From DATLGB01 sp035540675 (GTDB lineage: Bacteria > Actinomycetota > Thermoleophilia > Solirubrobacterales > Solirubrobacteraceae): 28,270 bases of DNA. The stretch covers positions 1-28,270 of the forward strand of contig DATLGB010000009.1 in assembly GCA_035540675.1 (NCBI GenBank). Reading direction: 5' to 3'. Positions 6,336-12,967 of the stretch are shown here, piece by piece. A model generated the notes under the pieces. The model saw only the letters and a program-made list of their open reading frames with translations. It ran no database searches and was not told where the DNA came from. The translations under genes and the position numbers were made by a program. Every line of letters begins with the position of its first letter. Within the stretch, counting starts at the first letter, position 1.

Positions 6336-6345
6336 ATCCTAGATC
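6336..6345. promoter_or_regulatory. Overlapping divergent -10 boxes for the prenyl synthase and the ArsA gene
   Basis: ATCCTAGATC reads TAGGAT on the minus strand (10 nt before ATG 6325) and TAGATC on the plus strand (6340-6345, 7 nt before ATG 6353). The boxes share the TA at 6340-6341, the same geometry as at 162-171 and 3491-3500. Confidence 0.5.
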
Positions 6346-6352
6346 GCCACAC

Positions 6353-7288
6353 ATGTCCCGCTCGCTGTTCGACCGCAACCTCATCTACGTCACCGGCAAG
6401 GGCGGCGTCGGCAAGACGACGGCCGCGGCCGCGCTCGGGCTGGCCGCCGCGGCGCGCGGGCGGCGCACGATCGTCTGCGAGGTCGCCGACCAGCACAACG
6501 TCTCGCGCGCGTTCGCGTCGGCCGGCGTGAGCACCGAGGAGGAGGCGCGGCTGGCCGAGGACCTCTACGCGATCACCGTCGACCCCCAGCACGCGCTCGA
6601 GGAGTGGCTGTCGCGCCAGGTCGGCGGGCGCGCGCTGAAGGTGCTCACCCACTCATCGGCCTTCCAGTACTTCGTGGCGGCGGCGCCGGGGGCGAAGGAG
6701 CTGATCACGATCGCCAAGATCTGGGAGCTCGCGCAGGGCCGGCGCTGGACGAAGACCAACCGCACGTACGACCTCGTGATCGTCGACGCGCCCGCGTCGG
6801 GACACGGCCTGGCGATGCTCCAGACGCCGCGCACCTTCGGCGACATCGCCCGCGTCGGCCCGATCCAGCGGCAGGCCTACAAGGTCCGCGACATGCTCGC
6901 CGACCCGTCGCGCAGCGCCTACGTCGCCGTCGCGCTGCCCGAGGAGATGCCGGTCAACGAGACGCTCGAGATGCAGGACAAGCTCGTGGACGCGACGGGG
7001 CTGGACTTCGACGCCATCGTGGTCAACGGCCTCTACCCCGAGCGCTTCAGCCGCCAGGAGGCCGACGCGCTGCGCGAGCTGGCCGAGCGCGACGGGCACC
7101 CGCCGCAGCGCGCCGCCGCGCTGCGCGCCGCGCTCGCCGCCGACGACCGCGCGCGCTCGCAGCGCTCGCACCTGCGCCGCCTGCGCCGCGAGGCGCGGTC
7201 GAAGGTGGTCACGCTCCCGTTCGTGTTCGACACCGATCTCGGGCTCGAGGACTACCGCGCGATGGGCAACCGCCTCGCCGGGCTGTGA
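6353..7288 (+). CDS. ArsA/GET3-family ATPase
   Basis: A 311-residue soluble P-loop ATPase. The deviant Walker A motif GKGGVGKTT (15-23) with its early Lys is diagnostic of the ArsA/MinD/GET3 class. YDLVIVDAPASGHGLAML supplies the Walker B/switch region, and NGLYPERFS is a typical downstream block. It resembles the mycobacterial Rv3679-type paired ATPases rather than true arsenite pumps: there is no arsenite-binding Cys triad, no ArsB or ArsR nearby, and only one ATPase domain. Actinobacteria usually carry two such genes side by side; only one is here. A TAGATC box lies 7 nt before the ATG. The stop overlaps the amidase start (GTGA), so the pair is one transcript. Role unknown; the client could be a membrane protein or small molecule. 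Confidence 0.85.
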   Translation: MSRSLFDRNLIYVTGKGGVGKTTAAAALGLAAAARGRRTIVCEVADQHNVSRAFASAGVSTEEEARLAEDLYAITVDPQHALEEWLSRQVGGRALKVLTHSSAFQYFVAAAPGAKELITIAKIWELAQGRRWTKTNRTYDLVIVDAPASGHGLAMLQTPRTFGDIARVGPIQRQAYKVRDMLADPSRSAYVAVALPEEMPVNETLEMQDKLVDATGLDFDAIVVNGLYPERFSRQEADALRELAERDGHPPQRAAALRAALAADDRARSQRSHLRRLRREARSKVVTLPFVFDTDLGLEDYRAMGNRLAGL

Positions 7289-8460
7289 CGGCCGGCGAGC
7301 TGCTGGCCGCCTTCGCAAGCCGCGAGCGCTCGCCCGTGGAGGTGCTGGAGGAGTGCGCCGCGCGCATCGCGTCCGCCGACGCGCAGCTCGGCGCCTTCGC
7401 CGCGCTGTGCCTGGACCGGGCGCGCGCCGAGGCGCAGGCGGCCGAGGGCGCCTGGCGCCGCGGCGAGCCGACCGGGCCGCTGTGCGGGCTGCCGCTCGCC
7501 GTCAAGGACGTCTTCGACACGGCGGGCGTGGAGACCGCGTGCGGCTCGGCGATCCTCGCCGGCCGCGTGCCGGCGCGCGACGCCGAGGCGGTGCGGCGGG
7601 CCCGCGCCGCCGGGGCGATCCTGATCGGCAAGACGCGCACGCACGAGTTCGCCTGGGGCTACGCGATGACCGGCGCGCACGGCGAGCCGCTCACGCGCAA
7701 CCCACGCGACCCCGAGCGGATGCCGGGCGGCTCGAGCGGGGGCTCGGCCGCGGCGCTCGCCGCCGGCATGGCCGTGCTCGCGCTCGGCACCGACACCGGC
7801 GGGTCGATCCGGCTGCCGGCCGCCTGGTGCGGCGTCTGCGGGCACAAGCCCACCTTCGGCCTCGTGCCGATGGACGGCGTGTGGCCGCTGGCGCCGTCGC
7901 TCGACCACGCCGGGCCGATGGCGCTGACGCCGGGCGACTGCGCGCTGCTGCTGCACGCGCTCGGCGGCCCGGCGCCCGCGCCGCTCCCCGACGAGCTGCG
8001 CATCGGCGGCGCCGCGCTGCTGCCGGACGCGCAGCGGACGGCCCGGGTCTACCGCGCGCTGCTGGCGAGCGAGGCGCTGGCGGTCCACCGCCGGGCCGGC
8101 CTGTGGCCGGCGCGCGCCGCGGACTACACGCCGGCGGTGCGCCGGCAGGCCGAGCGCGCCGAGTCGGCGGCGCTGGGGGACGCGCCGGCCGAGCGCGAGC
8201 GGCTGCGGGCCGAGCTGTCCGAGGTCTTCGCCGCGGTGGACCTGATCGTCTCGCCGGTGGCCGCGGTCGCGCCGCCGCGCTGGGACGAGCCGGTCGATCT
8301 GCGCGAGGCCGTCACGCCGCACCTCGCCCTGCAGGACCTGCTCGGGCTGCCGGCCTGCGCGCTGCCGACGGGCGAGCAGGTCACCGGCCCGCCGGGGTCG
8401 GACGCGCTGGTGCTCGCCTACGCGGAGACGCGGTTGGCCGGGGACGCCGCGCGCGCCTGA
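7285..8460 (+). CDS. Amidase-signature family hydrolase, unusually compact
   Basis: A 391-residue amidase-signature enzyme hydrolysing a C-N amide bond. The catalytic triad is visible: Lys74 (LAVKDVFDTAG), cis-Ser150 (PGGSSGGSAAA) and nucleophile Ser174 (GTDTGGSIRLPAA), with the normal 24-residue spacing between serines. The C-terminal half is short against the usual 450-500 residues. A stretch expected after GPMALTPGDCALLLHALGG is much reduced, and the final block reads ALPTGEQVTGPPGSDALVLA without the usual intervening strand. A GatA role is unlikely, since gatB and gatC are absent and the protein is too short. Start GTG 7285 overlaps the ArsA stop (GTGA). The last 43 nt are antisense to the PH-domain gene. 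The substrate is unknown. Confidence 0.87.
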   Translation: MTAGELLAAFASRERSPVEVLEECAARIASADAQLGAFAALCLDRARAEAQAAEGAWRRGEPTGPLCGLPLAVKDVFDTAGVETACGSAILAGRVPARDAEAVRRARAAGAILIGKTRTHEFAWGYAMTGAHGEPLTRNPRDPERMPGGSSGGSAAALAAGMAVLALGTDTGGSIRLPAAWCGVCGHKPTFGLVPMDGVWPLAPSLDHAGPMALTPGDCALLLHALGGPAPAPLPDELRIGGAALLPDAQRTARVYRALLASEALAVHRRAGLWPARAADYTPAVRRQAERAESAALGDAPAERERLRAELSEVFAAVDLIVSPVAAVAPPRWDEPVDLREAVTPHLALQDLLGLPACALPTGEQVTGPPGSDALVLAYAETRLAGDAARA

Positions 8461-8876
8461 GCCAGGCGCTCGTTGAGCTCGTCGGCGAGGCGGTTGGCGA
8501 CGCGGATCGCGCCGGGGGACGCGTTGCGCGCCTGCAGGGCCCACGCCTTGATCTCGGTGCCGTCGTCGAGCATCACGAAGCCGACCGCCGGGAACCCGCC
8601 CTGGCGGCGCACGTTGAAGCGCACCACGCGGCTCCAGGGCAGGCGCACCGTGCGCAGCGGGTTGACGATGCGGATGCCCTCCTCGCCGGCGTAGACGGCG
8701 GCGCGCGCCAGCCGGAAGTAGCAGAAGGCGCCCAGCGCGACCATCACCGCCGGCGGCGCGAAGCGGCCGGGACCCTCGACGTCCGACGACGACGCGACCA
8801 GCACGGATCCGACCGTCGCCACCGCGGCGACGAACATCAGCAGCTGCGAGAAGCCCTCGTTGCGGTACGCGGTCAT
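8418..8876 (-). CDS. Membrane-anchored PH-domain protein (bPH_6-like)
   Basis: A 152-residue protein with two predicted membrane segments near the N-terminus (about 11-29 and 41-58), then a bacterial PH-like fold at about 60-115. The stretch GIRIVNPLRTVRLPWSRVVRF (68-88) resembles the bPH_6 family known from actinobacterial low-molecular-weight antigen 6 proteins. The C-terminus is helical and charged (ANRLADELNERLAQARA). Function is not established for the family. The ATG overlaps the era stop (ATGA), making it the last gene of the yqeY-phoH-ybeY-era unit. Its 3' end overlaps the convergent amidase gene by 43 nt. Confidence 0.75.
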   Translation of the reverse strand: MTAYRNEGFSQLLMFVAAVATVGSVLVASSSDVEGPGRFAPPAVMVALGAFCYFRLARAAVYAGEEGIRIVNPLRTVRLPWSRVVRFNVRRQGGFPAVGFVMLDDGTEIKAWALQARNASPGAIRVANRLADELNERLAQARAASPANRVSA

Positions 8877-9772
8877 GTGATCCCCAGCCGGTCGAGCAGC
8901 GCGTCGTCGGCGCGCCACGAGCGGCGGACGCGCACGGAGAGGTCGAGATGGACGCGGCGCGCCAGCTCGCGCTCGATCTCGCGCCGCGCCGCGGTCCCGA
9001 TGCTCTTGATCATCCGCCCGCCGGCGCCGATCAGGATGCCCTTCTGCGACTCGGCCTCGACCCAGATCGCGGCGCGGACGGCCAGCAGGTCGTCGCGCTC
9101 GACGATCTCCTCGACCTGGACCTCGACCGCGTGCGGGACCTCCTGGCGGGTGCGCGACAGGATCTGCTCGCGCACGAGCTCGGCCAGCCACACCTCCTCG
9201 GGCTGGTCGCTGAACTCGTCCTCGGGGAAGAAGAACGGCCCCTCCGGGAGCTGCGCGAGGAGGTGGTCCAGCAGCGGCCGCAGGCCGGTCCCCTTGCGGG
9301 CGGAGACCGGGAAGATCTCGGCCTTCAGCTCGAACTCCTCGTCGAGCCGAGCCGCGCGGTCGAGCATCAGCACGGTGCGGGGGCGGTCGAGCCGGTCGGC
9401 CTTGTTGACCACGATGGTGACGGGCGTGGCCCCGCCGGCCAGCGCCTGCGCGATCCAGCGGTCGCCGGGGCCGCCGACGCCCTGCTCGCCGTCGAGCACG
9501 AACAGCACGCCGTCGCATTCCGCGAGCTCCTGCTCGACGCGCCGCTGCATGCGCGAGGTGAGCACGTCGCGCGGGCGCTGCACGCCCGGCAGGTCGCACA
9601 GCACCATCTGCCACTCGGCGGGCCGCGTGGCGACGGCGCGGATCGCGCGGCGCGTCGTCTGCGGCTTGTCGGACACGATCGCCACCTTGCGCCCCACGAG
9701 CGCGTTGGTCAGCGTCGACTTGCCGACGTTCGGGCGGCCGGCCATGGCGATGAACCCCGAGCGCGTGCTCAT
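8873..9772 (-). CDS. era: GTPase Era
   Basis: A 299-residue ribosome-biogenesis GTPase that binds the 3' end of 16S rRNA and helps 30S maturation. G1 is GRPNVGKST (12-20). The switch region has DKPQTTRRAI (usually TTRNRI). G3 is DLPG (60-63; usually DTPG), G4 is NKAD (123-126) and G5 is VSARKG. The C-terminal KH domain has ESQKGILIGAGGRMIKSIG with the GxxG loop as GAGG. Length is normal. The ATG overlaps the ybeY stop (ATGA) and its own stop overlaps the next start. Era and YbeY acting on the same 16S end fits their coupling. Confidence 0.96.
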   Translation of the reverse strand: MSTRSGFIAMAGRPNVGKSTLTNALVGRKVAIVSDKPQTTRRAIRAVATRPAEWQMVLCDLPGVQRPRDVLTSRMQRRVEQELAECDGVLFVLDGEQGVGGPGDRWIAQALAGGATPVTIVVNKADRLDRPRTVLMLDRAARLDEEFELKAEIFPVSARKGTGLRPLLDHLLAQLPEGPFFFPEDEFSDQPEEVWLAELVREQILSRTRQEVPHAVEVQVEEIVERDDLLAVRAAIWVEAESQKGILIGAGGRMIKSIGTAARREIERELARRVHLDLSVRVRRSWRADDALLDRLGIT

Positions 9773-10149
9773 GCCCGCAGCCTGCCCATCAGGTCGTCCT
9801 GCAGCACGAGCATCTCGCCCTCGTCGGATTCGTGGTCCAGGCCGGCCAGGTGCAGCGCGCCGTGCACCACCGCCTCCTCGAGGTCGGTGGTGTGCTCGGG
9901 GCAGATCACCACGTCGCCCAGCTCGCGGGGCCCGTGGGCGGCGCCGAGCTCGTCGATCGGGAAGCTCAGGACGTCCGTCGGGCCCGGCCTGCCGCGGTGG
10001 GTTGCGTTGAGCTCGGCGATCCGCCGCGCGTCGACGAACTCGACCGCCACGTGGCCGTCCTCGACGCCGGCCGCCGCCAGCGCCGCCGCGCACAGCTCCT
10101 CGACGCGTGCCGGGGGCAGCGCGCCGCCGATGACCTCGACCTCAAGCAC
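9769..10149 (-). CDS. ybeY: Endoribonuclease / rRNA maturation factor YbeY
   Basis: A 126-residue zinc-dependent protein needed for 16S rRNA 3'-end processing and ribosome quality control. The metal site HGALHLAGLDHESDEG has His96, His100 and His106 in the family HxxxHxxxxxH pattern. PTDVLSFPID (57-66) and LGDVVICPE (78-86) are also family blocks. The GTG start at 10149 lies inside the phoH end (8-nt overlap), and the stop overlaps the era ATG. Length is slightly short but complete. Confidence 0.95.
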   Translation of the reverse strand: MLEVEVIGGALPPARVEELCAAALAAAGVEDGHVAVEFVDARRIAELNATHRGRPGPTDVLSFPIDELGAAHGPRELGDVVICPEHTTDLEEAVVHGALHLAGLDHESDEGEMLVLQDDLMGRLRA

Positions 10150-11128
10150 CGCGGCGGCGGGGCTTCGCCGCGCGCAGCTCCGGCGCGGCGCGCTCGGAGT
10201 GCTCGGCGTAGGCCTGGACGATCCGCTGGACGATCTTGTGGCGGACGACGTCCTCGTTGCCGAAGTGCACGACGCCGACGCCCTCGACGCCGCGCAGGAT
10301 CTCCCCCACCTCGATCAGGCCGGAGCGCTGCTCGCGCGGCAGGTCGATCTGGCTGATGTCGCCGTTGACGACCATCCTCGACCCGAAGCCGAGGCGGGTC
10401 AGGAACATCTTCATCTGCTCGGGCGACGTGTTCTGCGCCTCGTCGAGGATCACGAACGCGTCGTTGAGCGTGCGACCGCGCATGAACGCGAGCGGGGCGA
10501 CCTCGATCACGCCCTTCTCCAGGTGCGCCGACACGCGCTCGGGGTCGAGCATGTCGTTGAGGGCGTCGAACAGCGGGCGCAGGTAGGGGTCGACCTTGGC
10601 CATCAGGTCGCCAGGGAGGAAGCCCAGCCGCTCCCCCGCCTCGACGGCCGGGCGGGTGAGGATGATGCGGTTGACCTCGCGGCGCGAAAGCGCCGCGACC
10701 GCCATCGCGATGGCCAGGAACGTCTTGCCGGTGCCGGCGGGGCCGATCCCGAAGGTCACCGTGTTGGAGCGGATCGCGTCGACGTAGCGCTTCTGGTTGA
10801 CCGACTTGGGCGCGACGCGCAGGTTGCGGTGGCGCCAGACGACGTCCTCGAGCACCTTCGTCGGCGAGTGCGACTGGTCGAGCACGCGCGCGACCGACTC
10901 GATCGTGGCCGGGCCGATCTCGTGCCCGCGCTCGGCGAGGCTCGACAGCTCGCGCACGACGGCGGCGCCGGTGGCGACCGCCTCGGCCTCGCCGTCGAGC
11001 GTCAGGACGTTTCCGCGCAGGAAGATCCCGCAGTCGAGCTGCTGCTCGAGCTCGCGCAGGATGCGGTCCTGCGAGCCGGCGAGCTCCGCGGCGACCTCGT
11101 TGGAGACCTCGAGCTGGCGGCGCGGCAC
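10142..11128 (-). CDS. phoH: PhoH-like ATPase
   Basis: A 328-residue cytosolic P-loop ATPase, probably RNA-associated. Walker A is GPAGTGKT (129-136) and Walker B is FVILDEAQN (225-233). The family blocks NQKRYVDAIR, ILTRPAVEAGERLGFLPGD and DISQIDLPREQRSGL are all present. The N-terminal 100 or so residues include a KH-like region (LEQQLDCGIFLRGNVLTLDG). The GTG start at 11128 shares one base with the yqeY stop. Its position before ybeY and era is conserved in many bacteria and points to rRNA metabolism, although the biochemical role is not firmly established. Confidence 0.92.
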   Translation of the reverse strand: MPRRQLEVSNEVAAELAGSQDRILRELEQQLDCGIFLRGNVLTLDGEAEAVATGAAVVRELSSLAERGHEIGPATIESVARVLDQSHSPTKVLEDVVWRHRNLRVAPKSVNQKRYVDAIRSNTVTFGIGPAGTGKTFLAIAMAVAALSRREVNRIILTRPAVEAGERLGFLPGDLMAKVDPYLRPLFDALNDMLDPERVSAHLEKGVIEVAPLAFMRGRTLNDAFVILDEAQNTSPEQMKMFLTRLGFGSRMVVNGDISQIDLPREQRSGLIEVGEILRGVEGVGVVHFGNEDVVRHKIVQRIVQAYAEHSERAAPELRAAKPRRRGA

Positions 11129-11559
11129 TAGGCGCTCAGCGCCTCCCGCGCGCGGGCGGAGACCTTCGAGCCGTCCGCGCGCCCCTGCGCGGCCGCCATC
11201 ACGTGCTTGATCACGGTGCCCATGTCGCGCGGCGACGAGGCGCCGGTCTGCTCGACCGCGCTGCGCACCAGCGCGTCGAGCTCGGCGTCGGAGAGCTCGC
11301 TCGGCAGGTAGCCCTCGATCACGCCGGCCTCGAACGCCTCCTGGGTGGCGAGATCCTCGCGGCCGCCCTCGCGGTAGGCCTTCTCGGACTCGCGGCGGCG
11401 CTTGCGCTCGCGCCGCAGGACGGCGAGCTCGTCGCCCTTGCCCTCCTTGGCGTCCTTCTGCAGCTCCGACAGCAGCAGGCGCAGCGCCCCGACGCGCTCC
11501 TTGTCCTGGGCCTTCATGGCGGCGCCCAGGTCGGCCTTGATCTGCTCGGCGATCTGCAA
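11128..11559 (-). CDS. YqeY/GatB-related family protein
   Basis: A 143-residue helical protein of the YqeY family, related to the tail domain of GatB. It shows QIKADLGAAMKAQDKERVGA followed by LRLLLSELQKDAK, then GYLPSELSDAELDALVRSAV and the C-terminal MGTVIKHVMAAAQGRADGS, all family blocks. Its role is unknown; a tRNA-related function is suspected from the GatB relationship. The start is set at TTG 11559: the family N-terminus begins there, and a TAGACT box (complement of 11570-11575) lies 10 nt upstream, which an ATG at 11598 would place inside the gene. First gene of the operon running to 8418. Confidence 0.85.
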   Translation of the reverse strand: MQIAEQIKADLGAAMKAQDKERVGALRLLLSELQKDAKEGKGDELAVLRRERKRRRESEKAYREGGREDLATQEAFEAGVIEGYLPSELSDAELDALVRSAVEQTGASSPRDMGTVIKHVMAAAQGRADGSKVSARAREALSA

Positions 11560-11569
11560 TCCGGCATGC

Positions 11570-11575
11570 AGTCTA
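11570..11575 (-). promoter_or_regulatory. -10-like box for the yqeY-phoH-ybeY-era operon
   Basis: TAGACT on the minus strand, 10 nt before the TTG at 11559. It supports that start over the ATG at 11598 and predicts a leaderless operon mRNA. No clear -35. Confidence 0.45.
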
Positions 11576-11612
11576 GGCGCCCGCGCGGCACCTGCCATGG
11601 CACGATGGCCGC

Positions 11613-11972
11613 ATGGACCGCCCGCCGTGCCCCCGCCTGGACGCGCTGCCGGGCCGCGAGCTGCCGGGCGGGCTGCGGGTCGCGGAGGCGTCCGCGCGCG
11701 CCGCGCGCATGCGCGGGCTGGGCGGGCTCGACGCGCTGCCGGACGCCCACGCGCTGCACCTGCCGCGCTGCCGCAGCGTGCACACCTTCACCATGCGCTT
11801 CGCCCTTGACCTGATCTGGCTCGACCGCGCCGGGCGCGTCGCGCGGATCGACCGCGACGTGCCGCCGCGCCGGATGAAGGCGTGCCTGCGCGCGCGGTCC
11901 GTCGTCGAGTGCGCGGCCGGTCGCGGCGACGCGTTCGCCGCCGCCCTCCGCAGCACCACCGCCGCCCCCTAG
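11613..11972 (+). CDS. DUF192 family protein
   Basis: A 119-residue protein of the DUF192 family. The core HLPRCRSVHTFTMRFALDLI (50-69) and the following WLDRAGRVARI and DVPPRRM contain the family pattern (C.SVHT..M.F.iD..F.d..g.v). DUF192 proteins adopt a small beta fold and are of unknown function; some are secreted, but no signal peptide is visible here. The stop codon's last base begins the inverted-pair element that follows. No TANNNT box is seen close upstream, unlike neighbouring units, so its promoter is not identified. Starts 53 nt from the divergent yqeY start. Confidence 0.8.
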   Translation: MDRPPCPRLDALPGRELPGGLRVAEASARAARMRGLGGLDALPDAHALHLPRCRSVHTFTMRFALDLIWLDRAGRVARIDRDVPPRRMKACLRARSVVECAAGRGDAFAAALRSTTAAP

Positions 11973-12145
11973 GCGATCCCGCGCCAGGGGGTGGCCCCGG
12001 ATCGCCACGCACTGCGCAAATCGGCACGTGTGTGCGATCGCGCGCGCCCGCGATCGCAGGCGCGTCACGCGGAACCGGAACGCCCACAGGTGCGCGCTTC
12101 CGCAGAGGATGTCGGTCCGGCGCCAAGGGGTGGCGCCGGATCGCC
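11972..12145. repeat. Inverted pair of ~67-nt hairpin-headed units between convergent genes
   Basis: The unit starting at 11972 on the plus strand and the unit starting at 12145 on the minus strand both begin GGCGATCC, continue through GCGCCA, a 5-nt loop and TGGC.CCGGA, and then share CTGCG.AA and GCAC.TGTG.GCG. Over 48 aligned positions after the first hairpin loop I count 33 matches. The symmetry centre is near 12058. Hairpin heads are at 11972-12006 (13 of 15 pairs) and 12116-12140 (10 perfect pairs). A third perfect 10-bp stem, TGCGATCGCG/CGCGATCGCA, lies at 12033-12058. This fills the whole gap between DUF192 and prmA and contains no gene. Confidence 0.8.
12116..12140. terminator. Candidate bidirectional terminator hairpin (DUF192 / prmA)
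   Basis: TCCGGCGCCA, loop AGGGG, TGGCGCCGGA: a perfect 10-bp G+C-rich stem six nt past the prmA stop. No T-run follows, as is common for intrinsic terminators in high-GC actinobacteria. It is the head of the right-hand unit of the repeat at 11972-12145. Confidence 0.55.
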
Positions 12146-12967
12146 TCAGGGGCCGCGCTCGAGCAGCAGCGCGCTCCACTCGGCGCAGGAGCGGCGCTCG
12201 CGCTCGGCGAGCCCGTGGGGCGCGAAGGCGGCGGCGACCACGTCGGCCTCCTCGCGCAGCAGGCCGGACGCGATCAGGCGCTCGGGCGGGCGCGCCATCA
12301 GCCGCGCCACGTCGAGCAGCAGCGGCCGCACGAGGTTCGCGCACACCGTGGGCGCCCAGGGGCCGGGCTCGGCACGCAGGTTGGCCGGGGCGACGTCGAT
12401 CGCGACGCCGTTGACGCGCGCGTTCTCCGCCGCCGCCTCCAGCGCGTTCGGGTCGTTGTCGACGGCGACCACGGGGTCGAAGCCGAGCCGGGCCGCGGCG
12501 ATCGCCAGCACGCCCGTCCCGCAGCCCCAGTCGGCCAGCGCGCCGGCCGGCTCGAGCTCGAGCAGCAGCTCGAGGCACAGGCGCGTCGTCGCGTGCGCAC
12601 CGGTGCCGAACGCCTGCCCCGGGTCGACCACGAGGTCGACGACGCCCGCGTCGGGCGCCGGCTCCTCCCACGGCGGCCGCACGCGCAGGCGCCGGAAGTT
12701 CCAGGCGACGTCCACGGGCCGGTGCCACGCCTTCCAGCGCTCCGCCCAGTCGTCCGGGATCTCCTCCGTCGCGACGTCCACGAGCACGTCGCCGGCGGCG
12801 GCACGGACGGCGGGTAGAGCCGGCAGCTCGCCGGGCGCGCCGTAGATCACGTACTCCACGCCGTCGTCGAGGTCGCGCTCCTCGACCCCGGCCGGTGACA
12901 GCTCGAGCAGCTCGGCGAGGACCACGCCGCCGTCGTCGCCGCGGACGCGGACGGCGAGCCGGATCAT
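12146..12967 (-). CDS. prmA: Ribosomal protein L11 methyltransferase
   Basis: A 273-residue SAM-dependent enzyme that trimethylates ribosomal protein L11. The PrmA-specific block DPGQAFGTGAHATTRLCLE (115-133) precedes SAM motif I LADWGCGTGVLAIAAARLG (144-162). The acidic end of strand 2 is VAVDNDPNAL, and the active-site-type motif is ANLVRPLLLD (210-219; more often NI). The N-terminal L11-recognition domain is present but divergent. The ATG overlaps the dnaJ stop (ATGA), the usual dnaJ-prmA arrangement. It ends against the inverted-pair repeat. Confidence 0.93.
   Translation of the reverse strand: MIRLAVRVRGDDGGVVLAELLELSPAGVEERDLDDGVEYVIYGAPGELPALPAVRAAAGDVLVDVATEEIPDDWAERWKAWHRPVDVAWNFRRLRVRPPWEEPAPDAGVVDLVVDPGQAFGTGAHATTRLCLELLLELEPAGALADWGCGTGVLAIAAARLGFDPVVAVDNDPNALEAAAENARVNGVAIDVAPANLRAEPGPWAPTVCANLVRPLLLDVARLMARPPERLIASGLLREEADVVAAAFAPHGLAERERRSCAEWSALLLERGP

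Noticed and set aside
11560..11598. ATG at 11598 as the yqeY start
   Set aside because: It would add 13 residues not typical of the family and place the -10-like TAGACT box inside the gene.
11788..12126. Minus-strand frame with a peptide (MAPDRHPLRK) resembling a plus-strand frame from 11991 (MAPDRHALRK)
   Set aside because: The likeness results from the inverted-pair DNA repeat read from both sides; it is not a pair of proteins.
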